NCBI RefSeq assembly: GCF_000767615.3
Contig: NZ_CP009553.3
Location: forward strand, 2,108,001 to 2,172,000
From: Pandoraea pnomenusa
GTDB taxonomy: Bacteria > Pseudomonadota > Gammaproteobacteria > Burkholderiales > Burkholderiaceae
Direction of reading: 5' to 3'
DNA: 64,000 nt
Shown here in pieces: positions 11,451 to 20,189 of this stretch. How positions within the stretch are numbered: the first letter of the stretch is position 1; the number at the start of each line of letters is the position of its first letter. The position numbers were made by a program, and so were the translations under genes. Under the pieces are notes generated by a model. It was not told where the DNA came from. It searched no databases and was given only the letters and a program-made list of their open reading frames with translations.

Positions 11451-11490
11451 GCACTCCGGTGCGCTCCAGTGCGCTCCAGTGCGCTCCAGT
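11451..11490. repeat. Four 10-bp direct repeats upstream of the guanidine riboswitch
   Basis: GCACTCCGGT is followed by three exact copies of GCGCTCCAGT. They lie in the 358-bp gap between kdpE and the riboswitch, upstream of where the exporter promoter should be. No function is evident. Confidence 0.8.
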
Positions 11491-11610
11491 GTGTTTCGGC
11501 GGGTGTCTACGCATTACATGGCCAGTCGGCGCGTTCGCCCAAGGCGGCGCCGGACGCTGCGGCGTCGCAATACCGGGTGCGTGCCATTTTCTTCGATATC
11601 CGATGGAACC

Positions 11611-11661
11611 CTTGTCGGGACGACCCGACAAGCGGCGCCTCTTTTCCGGGGACGACCCCGA
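11611..11661 (+). promoter_or_regulatory. Guanidine-II (mini-ykkC) riboswitch
   Basis: Two hairpins both close on an ACGA tetraloop. The first has a 9-bp stem CTTGTCGGG/CCCGACAAG (11611-11632). The second has a CGGGG/CCCCG stem (11647-11660). Paired stem-loops with ACGR loops and a short linker define the mini-ykkC/guanidine-II class, which binds two guanidinium ions and exposes the ribosome site. The Shine-Dalgarno CGGAG lies 10 bases after the second hairpin, ahead of a guanidinium exporter gene, which is the classical target. Confidence 0.92.
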
Positions 11662-11681
11662 CCATTGCATCGGAGTTCGTC

Positions 11682-11999
11682 ATGGCCTGGATTATTCTCG
11701 TTGTCGCCGGTTTGCTTGAAGTGGCCTGGGCCGTTGGCCTCAAGTACACCGAAGGTTTTTCCCGCCTTATCCCTTCCGTTTTCACGATCGCCTCGATGGT
11801 CGGCAGCGTCTGGCTGCTTGCGCTGGCGGTGCGCTCGTTGCCGTTGGGGACGGCCTATGCGATCTGGACCGGCATCGGCGCGGTCGGCGCTTTCGTGCTC
11901 GGTATCGTGTTGTTCGGCGAGTCCGCATCCGCTGCGCGCATTGCCAGCGTGACCCTGATCCTCGCGGGCCTCGTGGGTTTGAAACTCACGGCGGCCTGA
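11682..11999 (+). CDS. gdx: Gdx-type guanidinium exporter (SugE, SMR family)
   Basis: A 105-residue, four-helix small multidrug resistance protein of the SugE/Gdx branch. The essential membrane glutamate is E13 in [17 protein letters not shown]. The later helices carry [14 protein letters not shown], also typical. These proteins are dual-topology dimers that export guanidinium in exchange for protons. The upstream guanidine-II riboswitch supports guanidinium as the substrate, rather than quaternary ammonium compounds. ATG 11682 has CGGAG at the right distance. The open frame runs further upstream, but that part crosses the riboswitch and is not coding. Confidence 0.94.
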   Translation: MAWIILVVAGLLEVAWAVGLKYTEGFSRLIPSVFTIASMVGSVWLLALAVRSLPLGTAYAIWTGIGAVGAFVLGIVLFGESASAARIASVTLILAGLVGLKLTAA

Positions 12000-12002
12000 G
12001 CG

Positions 12003-12066
12003 CCTGAGCCCCTGAGCCCCTGAGCCCCTGAGCCCCTGAGCCCCTGAGCCCCTGAGCCCCTGAGCC
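12003..12066. repeat. Eight perfect copies of an 8-bp microsatellite
   Basis: CCTGAGCC is repeated eight times without a mismatch, starting four bases after the gdx stop codon (the stop region itself is a degenerate copy). An 8-bp unit in this number is prone to slippage. It lies in the 269-bp gap between gdx and the DUF4126 gene. Confidence 0.95.
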
Positions 12067-12268
12067 CCGATCGTGCCCCGAGCCACGCCGGACGTGGTGG
12101 TTTCCCCACGTTTTCCGTGGCCGGTGGTGCGTTCACGCCACGCGCGGCATAATGGCGCGGTAACGGTCGGAAAACCCGCTGAGCGCGCGTTTGTCAGGTC
12201 GTTTCCGCGTCGGCGGTAGGAGGCGCGTGATCGTGCGACGCCGTCATGCCGGCGGCAGCGAGGTCACC

Positions 12269-12865
12269 ATGCTTGAATCGATTGCGCTGGGCGCAGGGCT
12301 GTCTTGGGGCAGCGGCCTGCGGTTGTATCTCACGGTGTTCTGCGCGGGAATGGCTGCGCGTCTGGGTTGGCTGCATCTGCCGCCGTCGCTCGAAGTGCTG
12401 GCGTCGACGTGGGTGATCGCCTCCGCGGGTGTGCTGGCGGCCATCGAGTTCTTCGCCGACAAAATCCCCTTCGTCGACAGTGCCTGGGATGCGATTCACA
12501 CGTTCATCCGCATTCCGGCGGGGATCGTGCTGGGCGCGGCCGCCCTCGGACAGATGGACCCGACGGTCACGGTGCTGGCCGGTCTGGCCGGCGGCGCGCT
12601 CGCCGGCACGGCGCATCTGGCCAAGGCGGGCAGCCGGGCGCTGATCAATACGTCGCCGGAACCATTCTCCAACGTTGCGGCCTCAGCTGGCGAAGATGTC
12701 TCCACGGTGGGCGGGCTGGCGCTGGCATTCTTTCTTCCCGCCGTTTTTCTCGTGATGCTGCTGGTCTTCGTGGTGCTCGCCTGGTGGTGGTTGCCGAGGG
12801 TCTGGCGGGGTTGGCGCTCATTGCTGGCGCGGGTCAAAGGATTGAGGAACGATGGGGTTCACTGA
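12269..12865 (+). CDS. DUF4126 family membrane protein
   Basis: A 198-residue predicted inner-membrane protein. Glycine-rich segments GLSWGSGLRLYLTVF and LAGLAGGALAGTAHLAKAG, the motif EFFADKIPFVDSAWD, and NTSPEPFSNV identify the DUF4126 family, whose function is unknown. The C-terminus has a strong hydrophobic span followed by a basic cytoplasmic tail. ATG 12269 has GAGG seven bases upstream; the open frame extends to 12191 but lacks a ribosome site there. Its last 14 bases overlap the next gene, implying one transcript. Confidence 0.85.
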   Translation: MLESIALGAGLSWGSGLRLYLTVFCAGMAARLGWLHLPPSLEVLASTWVIASAGVLAAIEFFADKIPFVDSAWDAIHTFIRIPAGIVLGAAALGQMDPTVTVLAGLAGGALAGTAHLAKAGSRALINTSPEPFSNVAASAGEDVSTVGGLALAFFLPAVFLVMLLVFVVLAWWWLPRVWRGWRSLLARVKGLRNDGVH

Positions 12866-15410
12866 GGTTGCCCGCCAGGCATGGCGGATGTTCCTGCGCG
12901 ACTGGCGCGCGGGGGAATTGCATCTGCTTCTCGTGGCGCTGCTGCTGGCGGTCGGAGCGCTCTCCAGTGTGGGTTTTCTCGCGGATCGGATGCAGGGCGG
13001 GCTCGAGCGCGACGCGCGTCAGATGCTCGCCGCCGATCTCGTCGTGCGCAGCGATGCCCCGTTGTCCGCCGAATTCGACCGGCAGGCGAAGGCAGACGGC
13101 CTGACCACGGCCGTCGTCGCCAACTTTCCCAGCATGGCCAGTGCGACTGGCGGGAGCGGTGGAAGCGGCCAGGTCAGCGCAAGCCGTTTGTCGTCGCTCA
13201 AGGCCGTCAGCGGGGGCTACCCGCTGCGCGGCCGGGTGCGCACCGCCCCCGACGCCGGTGTCGATACGCCGGATGCGCCCGCCGCCGACATTCCCGCCCC
13301 CGGTACGGTCTGGGTCGATTCGGCCCTGCTGGACGCCCTGCATGTCAAGCCCGGCGACTCGATCCGCGTGGGCAACCGCACGCTGCGCATCGCGGCCGTC
13401 ATCACCCGGGAAATGGATCGCGGCTACGGCTTTGGGTCGCTGGCGCCGCGCGTGATGATGCGCTTCGACGAATTGCCGTCCACCGGACTGGTGCAGTTCG
13501 GTAGCCGGATTACCTATCGCTTGCTGGTCGCCGGGGCCGATGCGCAGGTTGGCAAGTTCGCCGCGTGGGCGCGTGCGGCGGCCGGGCGGGCGCGCGGCGT
13601 GCATATCGAATCACTGGAGGACGGCCAGCCGCAGGTGCGGCAGACACTCGATCGCGCCGAGCGCTTCCTGTCACTGGTGGCGCTGCTCGCCGCGGTACTC
13701 GCCGCCGTGGCCGTCGGCATCGCGTCGCGCCGCTATAGCGAGCGTCATCTCGACGCGTGCGCGGTCATGCGTTGTCTCGGGTTGTCGCGTCGCGCCCTGC
13801 GCGGCATGGTCACGCTCGAATTCGTCGGCCTTGGCCTCATCGGCGGCATGCTCGGGGTGGGACTCGGTTATCTCGCGCATTGGGTGCTGATCGCGCAACT
13901 TGGCAATGTCATCCCCGCCGGGCTGCCGGCGCCGACATGGCGTCCCGCCGCGTTCGGGCTGGCCAGCGCGATGGTGATGCTGCTGGGCTTTGCACTGCCG
14001 CCGCTGCTGCCGCTGTCCGAGGTCCCGCCGCTGCACGTGTTGCGCCGCGATGTCGTCGGGGGGGCGCGCCGTCAGGGGTGGCTCGCCTATGGTGCAAGTG
14101 CGCTGGCCTTCGGGGCGCTGCTGTTGTTCGCTGCGCGGGATCTGCGTCTTGGTGCGATGGTCGCCGGAGGTTTTGTGCTTGGGGCGCTAGTCTTCGGGGT
14201 GCTTGCGTGGCTGGCGATCCGTGTGCTGGCGGCGTGGGCGCGTGCCCGCCGCGGGGCCGGTGGCGCGATGGGCGGCATCGGATGGCGTTACGCGGTGGCC
14301 GGCCTGCGTCGTCGCGGACTCGGCAGCGCGCTGCAGGTGGTGGCGTTGGGCCTCGGATTGATGGCGCTGCTGCTCCTGGCGGTCACGCGCAACGACCTGG
14401 TGGCCGGTTGGCGTCAGTCGAGCCCGCCGGACGCACCGAACCGATTTGTCATCGACATTCAACCCGGACAGGACGCGGCGGTCCTCGCGCAGTTGCGCGC
14501 CGCGGGGCTGCCGGACGTACAGCTCTCGCCAATGATTCGCGCGCGCCTGACGGCCGTCAACGGCAAGCCGGTGACGGGCGAGCGTTACACGGAGGAGCGC
14601 GCGCGGCGTCTCGCCGAACGCGAATTCAATCTCTCGTACACGGCGGCATTGCCCGATGGCAATCGCATTACGTCCGGGCAGTGGTACGGAAATTCGACGA
14701 CGCCGCAAGTCTCGATGGAAGAGGGCATTGCGAAGACATTGGGCCTGAAGCTCGGCGACACGTTGCGCTTCGAGGTGACGGGGCAGACCATCGATGCGCC
14801 GATCACGAGTCTGCGCAAGCTTGACTGGGGATCGATGCGTGTGAATTTCTTCGTGGTCATGCCGCCGGCCGCGCTGCGCGAATTCCCGACGACCTGGATC
14901 ACCTCGTTTCATCTCGGGCCGCGTCAGCAGCCGGTCGCGGACGCGCTGGTGCGTCAGTTTCCGAACGTGACGGTCATCGATACGGGCGCGTTGCTTGCGC
15001 AGATTCAGCAGATTCTGGCCCAGGTGATCGACGCCGTGCAGGCGCTGTTCCTCTTCACGCTCGCGGCGGGCGTACTGGTCCTGTATGCGGCGCTGGCCGG
15101 CACCCGCGACGAGCGCATGCGCGAGAGTGGCATCCTGCGCGCGTTGGGGGCATCGTCGCGACAATTGCGCGACGTGCACCTGGCGGAACTCGTGACGGTC
15201 GGTGCGCTGGCAGGCCTGCTGGCCGCATTCGGCGCGGGAGCGCTCGGATGGGCGCTGGCGCGTTACGTCTTCGAATTCGCGCTGACCTTCAATCCGTGGC
15301 TGCCGGTGCTCGGCGTGGGCGCGGGCGTGCTGTGTGCGCTGATCGGCGGATGGAGCGGCCTGCGTGCGGTGCTGCGCCAATCGGCGCTTCGTACGCTACG
15401 GGACGTTTGA
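12852..15410 (+). CDS. ABC transporter permease of the FtsX/YbbP type
   Basis: This 852-residue membrane protein has an N-terminal span (about 21-42), a large periplasmic segment, a first FtsX-type block of spans (about 270-400) with a further hydrophobic pair, and a second FtsX block at the C-terminus (about 720-845, with GTRDERMRESGILRALGASSRQL). The overall plan matches YbbP-like lipoprotein or lysophospholipid exporters. Such permeases usually pair with a YbbA-type ATPase, but none is encoded here, so the ATPase must lie elsewhere. It overlaps the DUF4126 gene by 14 bp. A Gly/Ser linker sits near residue 100. Confidence 0.85.
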   Translation: MGFTEVARQAWRMFLRDWRAGELHLLLVALLLAVGALSSVGFLADRMQGGLERDARQMLAADLVVRSDAPLSAEFDRQAKADGLTTAVVANFPSMASATGGSGGSGQVSASRLSSLKAVSGGYPLRGRVRTAPDAGVDTPDAPAADIPAPGTVWVDSALLDALHVKPGDSIRVGNRTLRIAAVITREMDRGYGFGSLAPRVMMRFDELPSTGLVQFGSRITYRLLVAGADAQVGKFAAWARAAAGRARGVHIESLEDGQPQVRQTLDRAERFLSLVALLAAVLAAVAVGIASRRYSERHLDACAVMRCLGLSRRALRGMVTLEFVGLGLIGGMLGVGLGYLAHWVLIAQLGNVIPAGLPAPTWRPAAFGLASAMVMLLGFALPPLLPLSEVPPLHVLRRDVVGGARRQGWLAYGASALAFGALLLFAARDLRLGAMVAGGFVLGALVFGVLAWLAIRVLAAWARARRGAGGAMGGIGWRYAVAGLRRRGLGSALQVVALGLGLMALLLLAVTRNDLVAGWRQSSPPDAPNRFVIDIQPGQDAAVLAQLRAAGLPDVQLSPMIRARLTAVNGKPVTGERYTEERARRLAEREFNLSYTAALPDGNRITSGQWYGNSTTPQVSMEEGIAKTLGLKLGDTLRFEVTGQTIDAPITSLRKLDWGSMRVNFFVVMPPAALREFPTTWITSFHLGPRQQPVADALVRQFPNVTVIDTGALLAQIQQILAQVIDAVQALFLFTLAAGVLVLYAALAGTRDERMRESGILRALGASSRQLRDVHLAELVTVGALAGLLAAFGAGALGWALARYVFEFALTFNPWLPVLGVGAGVLCALIGGWSGLRAVLRQSALRTLRDV

Positions 15411-15565
15411 TTACCGCGCCGGCACGATCTGGGGGCGGTCCGGATGCAGGCTGGAAGCCGATTGACGGCGGATCGGAAGCGGGCCGGATCTCCCGTCCGG
15501 GCGCGGCAACCTGCCGCGCCCCAGAGGCGTGGCACGCCCGACGGGCCTGGGGCACAATAACGTTC

Positions 15566-16009
15566 ATGACGAACGAAAACACCCCGCAAACTTCCCCGGC
15601 GGACGACGATGCGCAGGACACGCCTGCACAGCCGACCGCCTTTTCCCTGCTCGGCGGCGAAGACCGCGTGCGCGAGCTCGTCGACCGTTTTTACGACCTG
15701 ATGGATCTGGAGTCCGAGTTCGCAGGCATTCGCAGCCTGCATCCGGAATCGTTGGGCGACTCGCGCGACAAGCTGTTCTGGTTCCTGTGCGGCTGGCTGG
15801 GCGGCCCGAACCACTATATCGAGCGCTTCGGTCACCCGATGCTGCGCGCCCGCCATCTGCCGTTCCCGATTGCCACGAGCGAGCGCGACCAGTGGCTGCG
15901 GTGCATGGCCTGGGCGATGCAGGACATCGGTGTCGAAGGGTCGTTGCAGGAACGCCTGATGCAGGCGTTCCACGGCACCGCCGACTGGATGCGCAACCGC
16001 AACGGATAA
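15566..16009 (+). CDS. Group 2 truncated hemoglobin
   Basis: A 147-residue heme protein with the group II signature FGHPMLRARHLPFPI, where H97 is the likely proximal heme ligand, and the conserved tryptophan in RDQWLRCM. Tyrosine 43 falls in the B-helix region that lines the distal pocket. Group II globins bind O2 and handle reactive nitrogen or oxygen species in the cytoplasm. The first 25 residues are polar and probably disordered. ATG 15566 begins where homology begins; the open frame runs further upstream without sense. It follows the permease by 155 bp. Confidence 0.92.
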   Translation: MTNENTPQTSPADDDAQDTPAQPTAFSLLGGEDRVRELVDRFYDLMDLESEFAGIRSLHPESLGDSRDKLFWFLCGWLGGPNHYIERFGHPMLRARHLPFPIATSERDQWLRCMAWAMQDIGVEGSLQERLMQAFHGTADWMRNRNG

Positions 16010-16163
16010 TCGCCGTCGATCGCCTGACGGGGGCAACTACGCACACGGTCAATCGCCGCGCCATCGGCCTCGCATGCGGGGGGGGCGTGGTGGGGCGGGT
16101 ATCGGGTATCCTGAACGCCAATAATGATTCGCTCAACTCGATTGAGCGCGTTCAGGAGACCGT

Positions 16164-17450
16164 ATGCAGACCGCCATTCATCAGCCCGATTCGCGCTATG
16201 CCGTTTTCCGGCTGATGGTGGCGCTGCTCATCATGACGGTGGGCAGCAGCAGTATGTATATCGTCTCCGTGGTGTTGCCCGCCGTGCAGGCCGAGTTCGG
16301 CGTGCCGCGCGCCCAGGCCGCACTGCCTTACACCTTCCTGATGATCGGCTTCGGCCTGGGCGGGATCGCGATGGGACGGATGGCCGACCGCTTCGGCGTG
16401 ATGCGTCCGCTGCTCGTCGGCGCGCTTTCGCTTGGGATCGGCTTCGCGGCCAGCGGATTCGCCAGCGGCATTCTCGCGTTCACCCTCATCCAGGCATTGC
16501 TCGTTGGCGCGATGGGCAGTGCGACGACGCTCGGCCCGCTCATCGCCGATACGACCCTGTGGTTCGTTCGACGGCGGGGTATTGCCGTGGCGGTATGCGC
16601 CAGTGGCAACTATCTGTCCGGGGCCATCTGGCCGCCCGTTGTTCAGGCTTTGGTCGAGCGCCACGGATGGCGCCAGACGTATATTGAGCTCGGCGTATTC
16701 TGCGGCGTGACGATGTTCGCGCTGGCGTTGTTCATGCGCGCCCGGCCACCCGCGATTCGGCCCGTCGTGTCGGTCGCCACGCCAGCGAAGGCGGTGGGGA
16801 CCTCGGCGCGTTCATCGACGGCCGGTCAACTGGCTTCGTCGCGGCCGTTCGGCCTGAGCGTCGGCATGGCCCAAGGACTGCTGAACGTCGCAGGCGTTGC
16901 CTGCTGTGTGGCGATGGCCATGCCGCAGGTGCACATCGTGGCGTATTGCGGAGACCTCGGCTACGGCGTGGCGCGTGGCGCGCAGATGCTGTCGCTGATG
17001 TTGGGCTTCGGCATCGTGAGCCGGCTCGTGTCGGGGCTGATCTGCGACCGCATCGGCGGGCTGCGCACCCTGCTGCTCGGCAGCGTGCTCCAGTGCGTCG
17101 CACTACTGCTTTTCCTGCCGTTCGACGGACTGGCGTCGCTCTACGTGATTTCCGCGCTGTTCGGACTGTTCCAGGGCGGCATCGTGCCGGCTTACGCGAT
17201 TGTGGTGCGAGAGTATTTTCCTGCATCCGAGGCGGGCGGACGCGTCGGCACCGTGCTGATGGCGACGCTGCTGGGGATGGCGCTGGGTGGGTGGATGTCA
17301 GGCAAGGTGTTCGACCTCACCGGCAGCTACCACGCGGCATTCCTGAACGGCATCGCGTGGAATCTGCTCAACATGACGATCGTGATCACGTTGCTGTTCC
17401 GTTCGCGCCGCGGCCTGCGCGGGCTGCTGCCATCGCGCGTCGCCGGTTGA
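16164..17450 (+). CDS. Major facilitator superfamily transporter
   Basis: A 428-residue, twelve-span MFS carrier. The loop after span 2 has GIAMGRMADRFGV, the canonical G-x3-D-R-x-G motif, and a related SGLICDRIGG sits in the second half. A polar loop near residues 190-215 separates the halves. The sequence style resembles monocarboxylate/oxalate-type transporters, but the substrate is not determinable. CAGGAG six bases before ATG 16164 fixes the start. It stands alone: the following gene is on the opposite strand. Confidence 0.9.
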   Translation: MQTAIHQPDSRYAVFRLMVALLIMTVGSSSMYIVSVVLPAVQAEFGVPRAQAALPYTFLMIGFGLGGIAMGRMADRFGVMRPLLVGALSLGIGFAASGFASGILAFTLIQALLVGAMGSATTLGPLIADTTLWFVRRRGIAVAVCASGNYLSGAIWPPVVQALVERHGWRQTYIELGVFCGVTMFALALFMRARPPAIRPVVSVATPAKAVGTSARSSTAGQLASSRPFGLSVGMAQGLLNVAGVACCVAMAMPQVHIVAYCGDLGYGVARGAQMLSLMLGFGIVSRLVSGLICDRIGGLRTLLLGSVLQCVALLLFLPFDGLASLYVISALFGLFQGGIVPAYAIVVREYFPASEAGGRVGTVLMATLLGMALGGWMSGKVFDLTGSYHAAFLNGIAWNLLNMTIVITLLFRSRRGLRGLLPSRVAG

Positions 17451-17498
17451 CGCCGTGCCTGTCGTGGCCACCTGTCGTGGCAATCTACCGGCGGCCGG

Positions 17499-17696
17499 CT
17501 ATTCGGATTTCGCGCGTGACCGGCTGCCGATGACGCTTTTGGTCTTGTACGTCACGCCGTGGTGTTCGAGGTATTCGCGAATCAGTTGACGCACCACCTG
17601 AGACGGCGTGAGATCCTGGGCGGCGCAGAGCTTTTCGAACGCGTCTTTCTTGACCGGGTCGATCAGAACGGTGAGTCGTGCGCTTTTCGTTTCCAT
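17499..17696 (-). CDS. CopG-like ribbon-helix-helix protein
   Basis: A 65-residue protein with the RHH pattern: an N-terminal strand SARLTVLIDP, then helix KDAFEKLCAAQ, turn DLTPSQVV and helix RQLIREYLEHHG. Such proteins dimerise and bind short operators, either as regulators or as antitoxins. No toxin-like ORF is adjacent, so a stand-alone regulator is more likely. Its own upstream gap is AT-rich with a TATAAT box, unlike the surrounding GC-rich DNA. Confidence 0.8.
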   Translation of the reverse strand: METKSARLTVLIDPVKKDAFEKLCAAQDLTPSQVVRQLIREYLEHHGVTYKTKSVIGSRSRAKSE

Positions 17697-17724
17697 CGCG
17701 GATGAGGTCCATTATGTTAATCAA

Positions 17725-17730
17725 ATTATA
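17725..17730 (-). promoter_or_regulatory. Possible -10 box of the RHH gene
   Basis: Read on the minus strand, TATAAT lies about 29 bp before the ATG of the ribbon-helix-helix gene in a short AT-rich patch. No good -35 hexamer is seen at the standard spacing, so an activator or self-regulation may be involved. Confidence 0.4.
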
Positions 17731-17846
17731 ATACATGATGGATGCCGTTCCGCCAGGCGGCCGTGACCTGCGCTGTCCGTACAGACGCTATCGGCGCAAG
17801 GGCGCGCCCATGCACGCGCGTGCGCATTCGTGCGATCGTTGCCCGG

Positions 17847-19594
17847 TCATGGTGTCTCGCCGCCGTGCGCGCCATCGCCATCACGCCTGACGGGGCGCGC
17901 GCCGCCGTCCCGAAGTTCGACCTGATGCGCTTGCGACGCGGATTCACTCGTCCCGGCGATCGCATCGCAGCGCGCGATGGCGTCGGCGAACGTGCTCACG
18001 TAATTCGGCTCGCCGAGGGTGGCGAGAATGCCCGCCTTGCGCAATTTGCCCCGCACGCGATCATTGGCTTCGCTGACGAGCACCACGACGCCGCGTTTGT
18101 GAAGTTTTCCGATCACCTCGTCGAGCACCTGCAACCCGGTCATGTCGATGAACGGCACGCGGCGCAGCCGGATGAGCAGCACGCGCGGATCGGAGTGTGT
18201 CTGCACCAGCGCGCGCTCGAAGTTCTCGACGGCGCCGAAGAAGAACGGGCCGTCGATCGCAAAGACGAGCACGCTCGGCGGCAGTTTCAAACGGGCCTGG
18301 GCGCCCAGCTCGCCCGAGATCTCGTCGCCGGATTGCTGTGTGACTTCGACCGACGAGGACATGCGTCGCAAGAACTGGAGCGTCGCGAGAATCACGCCGA
18401 TGTTCACGGCCACTACCAGATCGGCGAACACAGTGAGCAGGAACGTGACGAGCAGGATCGCGACGTCGGCCTTCGGCGCCTGACGCGCCATGCGAACGAA
18501 GTGGCGCATCTCGCTCATGTTGTAGGCGACGATGAACAGGATCGCGGCGAGTGACGCCAGCGGAATGCGGGTCGCCAGCGGCGCGAGGAATACCACGATC
18601 ATGGCGAGCGTTGCGGCATGGACGATGCCCGCGAGCGGGCTGGTTCCGCCGTTGCGGATATTGGTTGCCGTGCGGGCGATGGCCCCGGTCGCGGCAAAGC
18701 CGCCAAACAGCGGCGACAGGATATTGGCCAGCCCTTGTCCCTGCAATTCCTGGTTCGCATTGTGCCGCTGGCCGGTCATGCCGTCGGCGACCACCGCCGA
18801 GAGCAGCGACTCGATGGCGCCCAGCATCGCGATCGTGAAGGCCGGCCCAATGAGTTCGAGTACGCGCGAGAGCGTGATGGCGGGCAGCGAGAAGGCGGGA
18901 AGGCCTTGCGCGATGCCGCCGAAAGTGCTCCCGATGGTGGCCACGCCGTCGAAACGGAAGAGGGACTGAAGCGACGTTGCAAGGACCAGGCCCACGAGCG
19001 GGCCGGGCACCCGCCGCAGGTGGGGAATGCGCGGCGTGAAGACGACCGCGAGCAGTGTGAGTAGGGCGATCGCCGTTGTCGCGAGGTGCAGGCCGGGGAG
19101 CGCCTGCAGCGTGTGCCAGAACTTCTCGTGAAAGTGCGCCCCCGTGATCCTGGGCAAGCCGAAGAAGTCCGGCCACTGCCCGATCCAGATGATGACGCCG
19201 ATGCCTGTGGTGAATCCCACGATCACCGGGGCGGGAATGAACCTGATCACGCCGCCCAGCCGCGCCTTGCCCATCACCCACAGCATGATGCCCGCCATGA
19301 GCGTGGCCAACTGAAGTCCGTCGATGCCGTACCGGGCCGTGATGCCCGACAAAATGACGATGAACGCTCCCGTCGGTCCGGCGATCTGCACCCGGCTGCC
19401 ACCGGTACACGAGACGACCAGCCCCGCGACGATGGCGGTGTAGAGCCCTTGTTCAGGCTTCGCCCCGAGGCGATCGCGAACGCCATGGCCAATGGCAGCG
19501 CCACGACGCCGACCACCAGGCCGGCCACGATATTGGGTAGCCATTGCTGGGGACGCAGCAGGCCGGCACGGTAGGCTTCACGCAGGGCGATCAT
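17847..19594 (-). pseudogene. SulP-family anion transporter interrupted by a one-base frameshift
   Basis: The gene codes for a SulP carrier: spans with QIAGPTGAFIVIL, GFTTGIGVIIW, GFAATGAIARTATNIRNGG, then a C-terminal STAS domain (VLVFAIDGPFFFGA, IDMTGLQVLDE). The true N-terminus (MIALREAYRAGLLRP, ATG 19594, with GAAGAGA upstream) is in a different frame from the rest. The frames join at 19463-19466: the reading goes off at ...AIASG and resumes correctly as KPEQGLYTAI if one G is added to a run of four (CCCC on the plus strand). With that base the product would be 582 residues, a normal size. Either the gene is newly broken or the sequence has a homopolymer error. The rest of the frame is intact, which favours error or a very recent mutation. 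Confidence 0.85.
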
Positions 19595-19620
19595 ACGTGT
19601 TCTCTTCGGAGAGTATGCAT

Positions 19621-19639
19621 TGCATTATAATGATATGCA
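19621..19639. promoter_or_regulatory. TGCAT-N9-ATGCA dyad between sulP and yjdM
   Basis: A 19-bp dyad with AT-rich centre (TATAATGAT, which includes a TATAAT at 19626-19631) sits in the 121-bp divergent gap. The same spacing and arms recur at 22061-22079 upstream of the chemoreceptor gene. It looks like a shared operator overlapping a -10 box. Confidence 0.45.
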
Positions 19640-19715
19640 CATAAGGTGTGCGTACTCGACATATTCCTCGAGCCGCCGCACACCGATGTCGATCCCTGAA
19701 TTCCGGAACCCATCC

Positions 19716-20057
19716 ATGTCGAATGTGCCTGCCTGCCCCCAATGCTCCCTCGAAAACACGTATCCCGACGGGGACAATTTCGTCTGTGCCGATTGCGCAT
19801 ACGAATGGCCGATGGCGGCAGACGCTGCGGAGGATGAGGCGCAGGACGCCGTGGTGCGAGATGCGAACGGCAATGTGCTCGCCAATGGCGACGCCGTCGT
19901 GCTGATCAAGGACCTGAAGGTCAAGGGCTCCTCGATCACGTTGAAGGTCGGGACCAAGGTCAAGAGTATTCGCCTCGTCGGCGGCGACCACGAGGTCGAT
20001 TGCAAGATGGACGCCGGCAACTTCATGCTCAAGGCCGCGTTTCTGCGCAAAGTCTGA
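19716..20057 (+). CDS. yjdM: YjdM/PhnA-family zinc-ribbon protein
   Basis: A 113-residue protein with an N-terminal zinc ribbon (C7-x2-C10 and C24-x2-C27, ending DCAYEW) and a C-terminal beta domain containing VRDANGNVLANGDAV and KGSSITLKVGTKVK, as in YjdM (formerly PhnA). Despite the old alkylphosphonate name, its role is not established. ATG 19716 gives the family N-terminus; an in-frame ATG at 19686 would add ten residues. It is divergent from the SulP gene and may share its control region. Confidence 0.9.
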   Translation: MSNVPACPQCSLENTYPDGDNFVCADCAYEWPMAADAAEDEAQDAVVRDANGNVLANGDAVVLIKDLKVKGSSITLKVGTKVKSIRLVGGDHEVDCKMDAGNFMLKAAFLRKV

Positions 20058-20189
20058 GTACGGCACGTCGGGTGTGCGCGGGTGCGGCGTGTGAAAGCCC
20101 GCGAGGGCCTTCGCCGCCGCCCCGAGCCTCGCGTGGCGGGGACGTCGGGCGTCGAGAAGGCCTGCGCCTTCCCGGTGCGTGCGATGACG

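Noticed and set aside
17499..17696. Toxin-antitoxin module
   Set aside because: The ribbon-helix-helix protein has no adjacent toxin-sized ORF; the neighbours are an MFS transporter and a SulP carrier.
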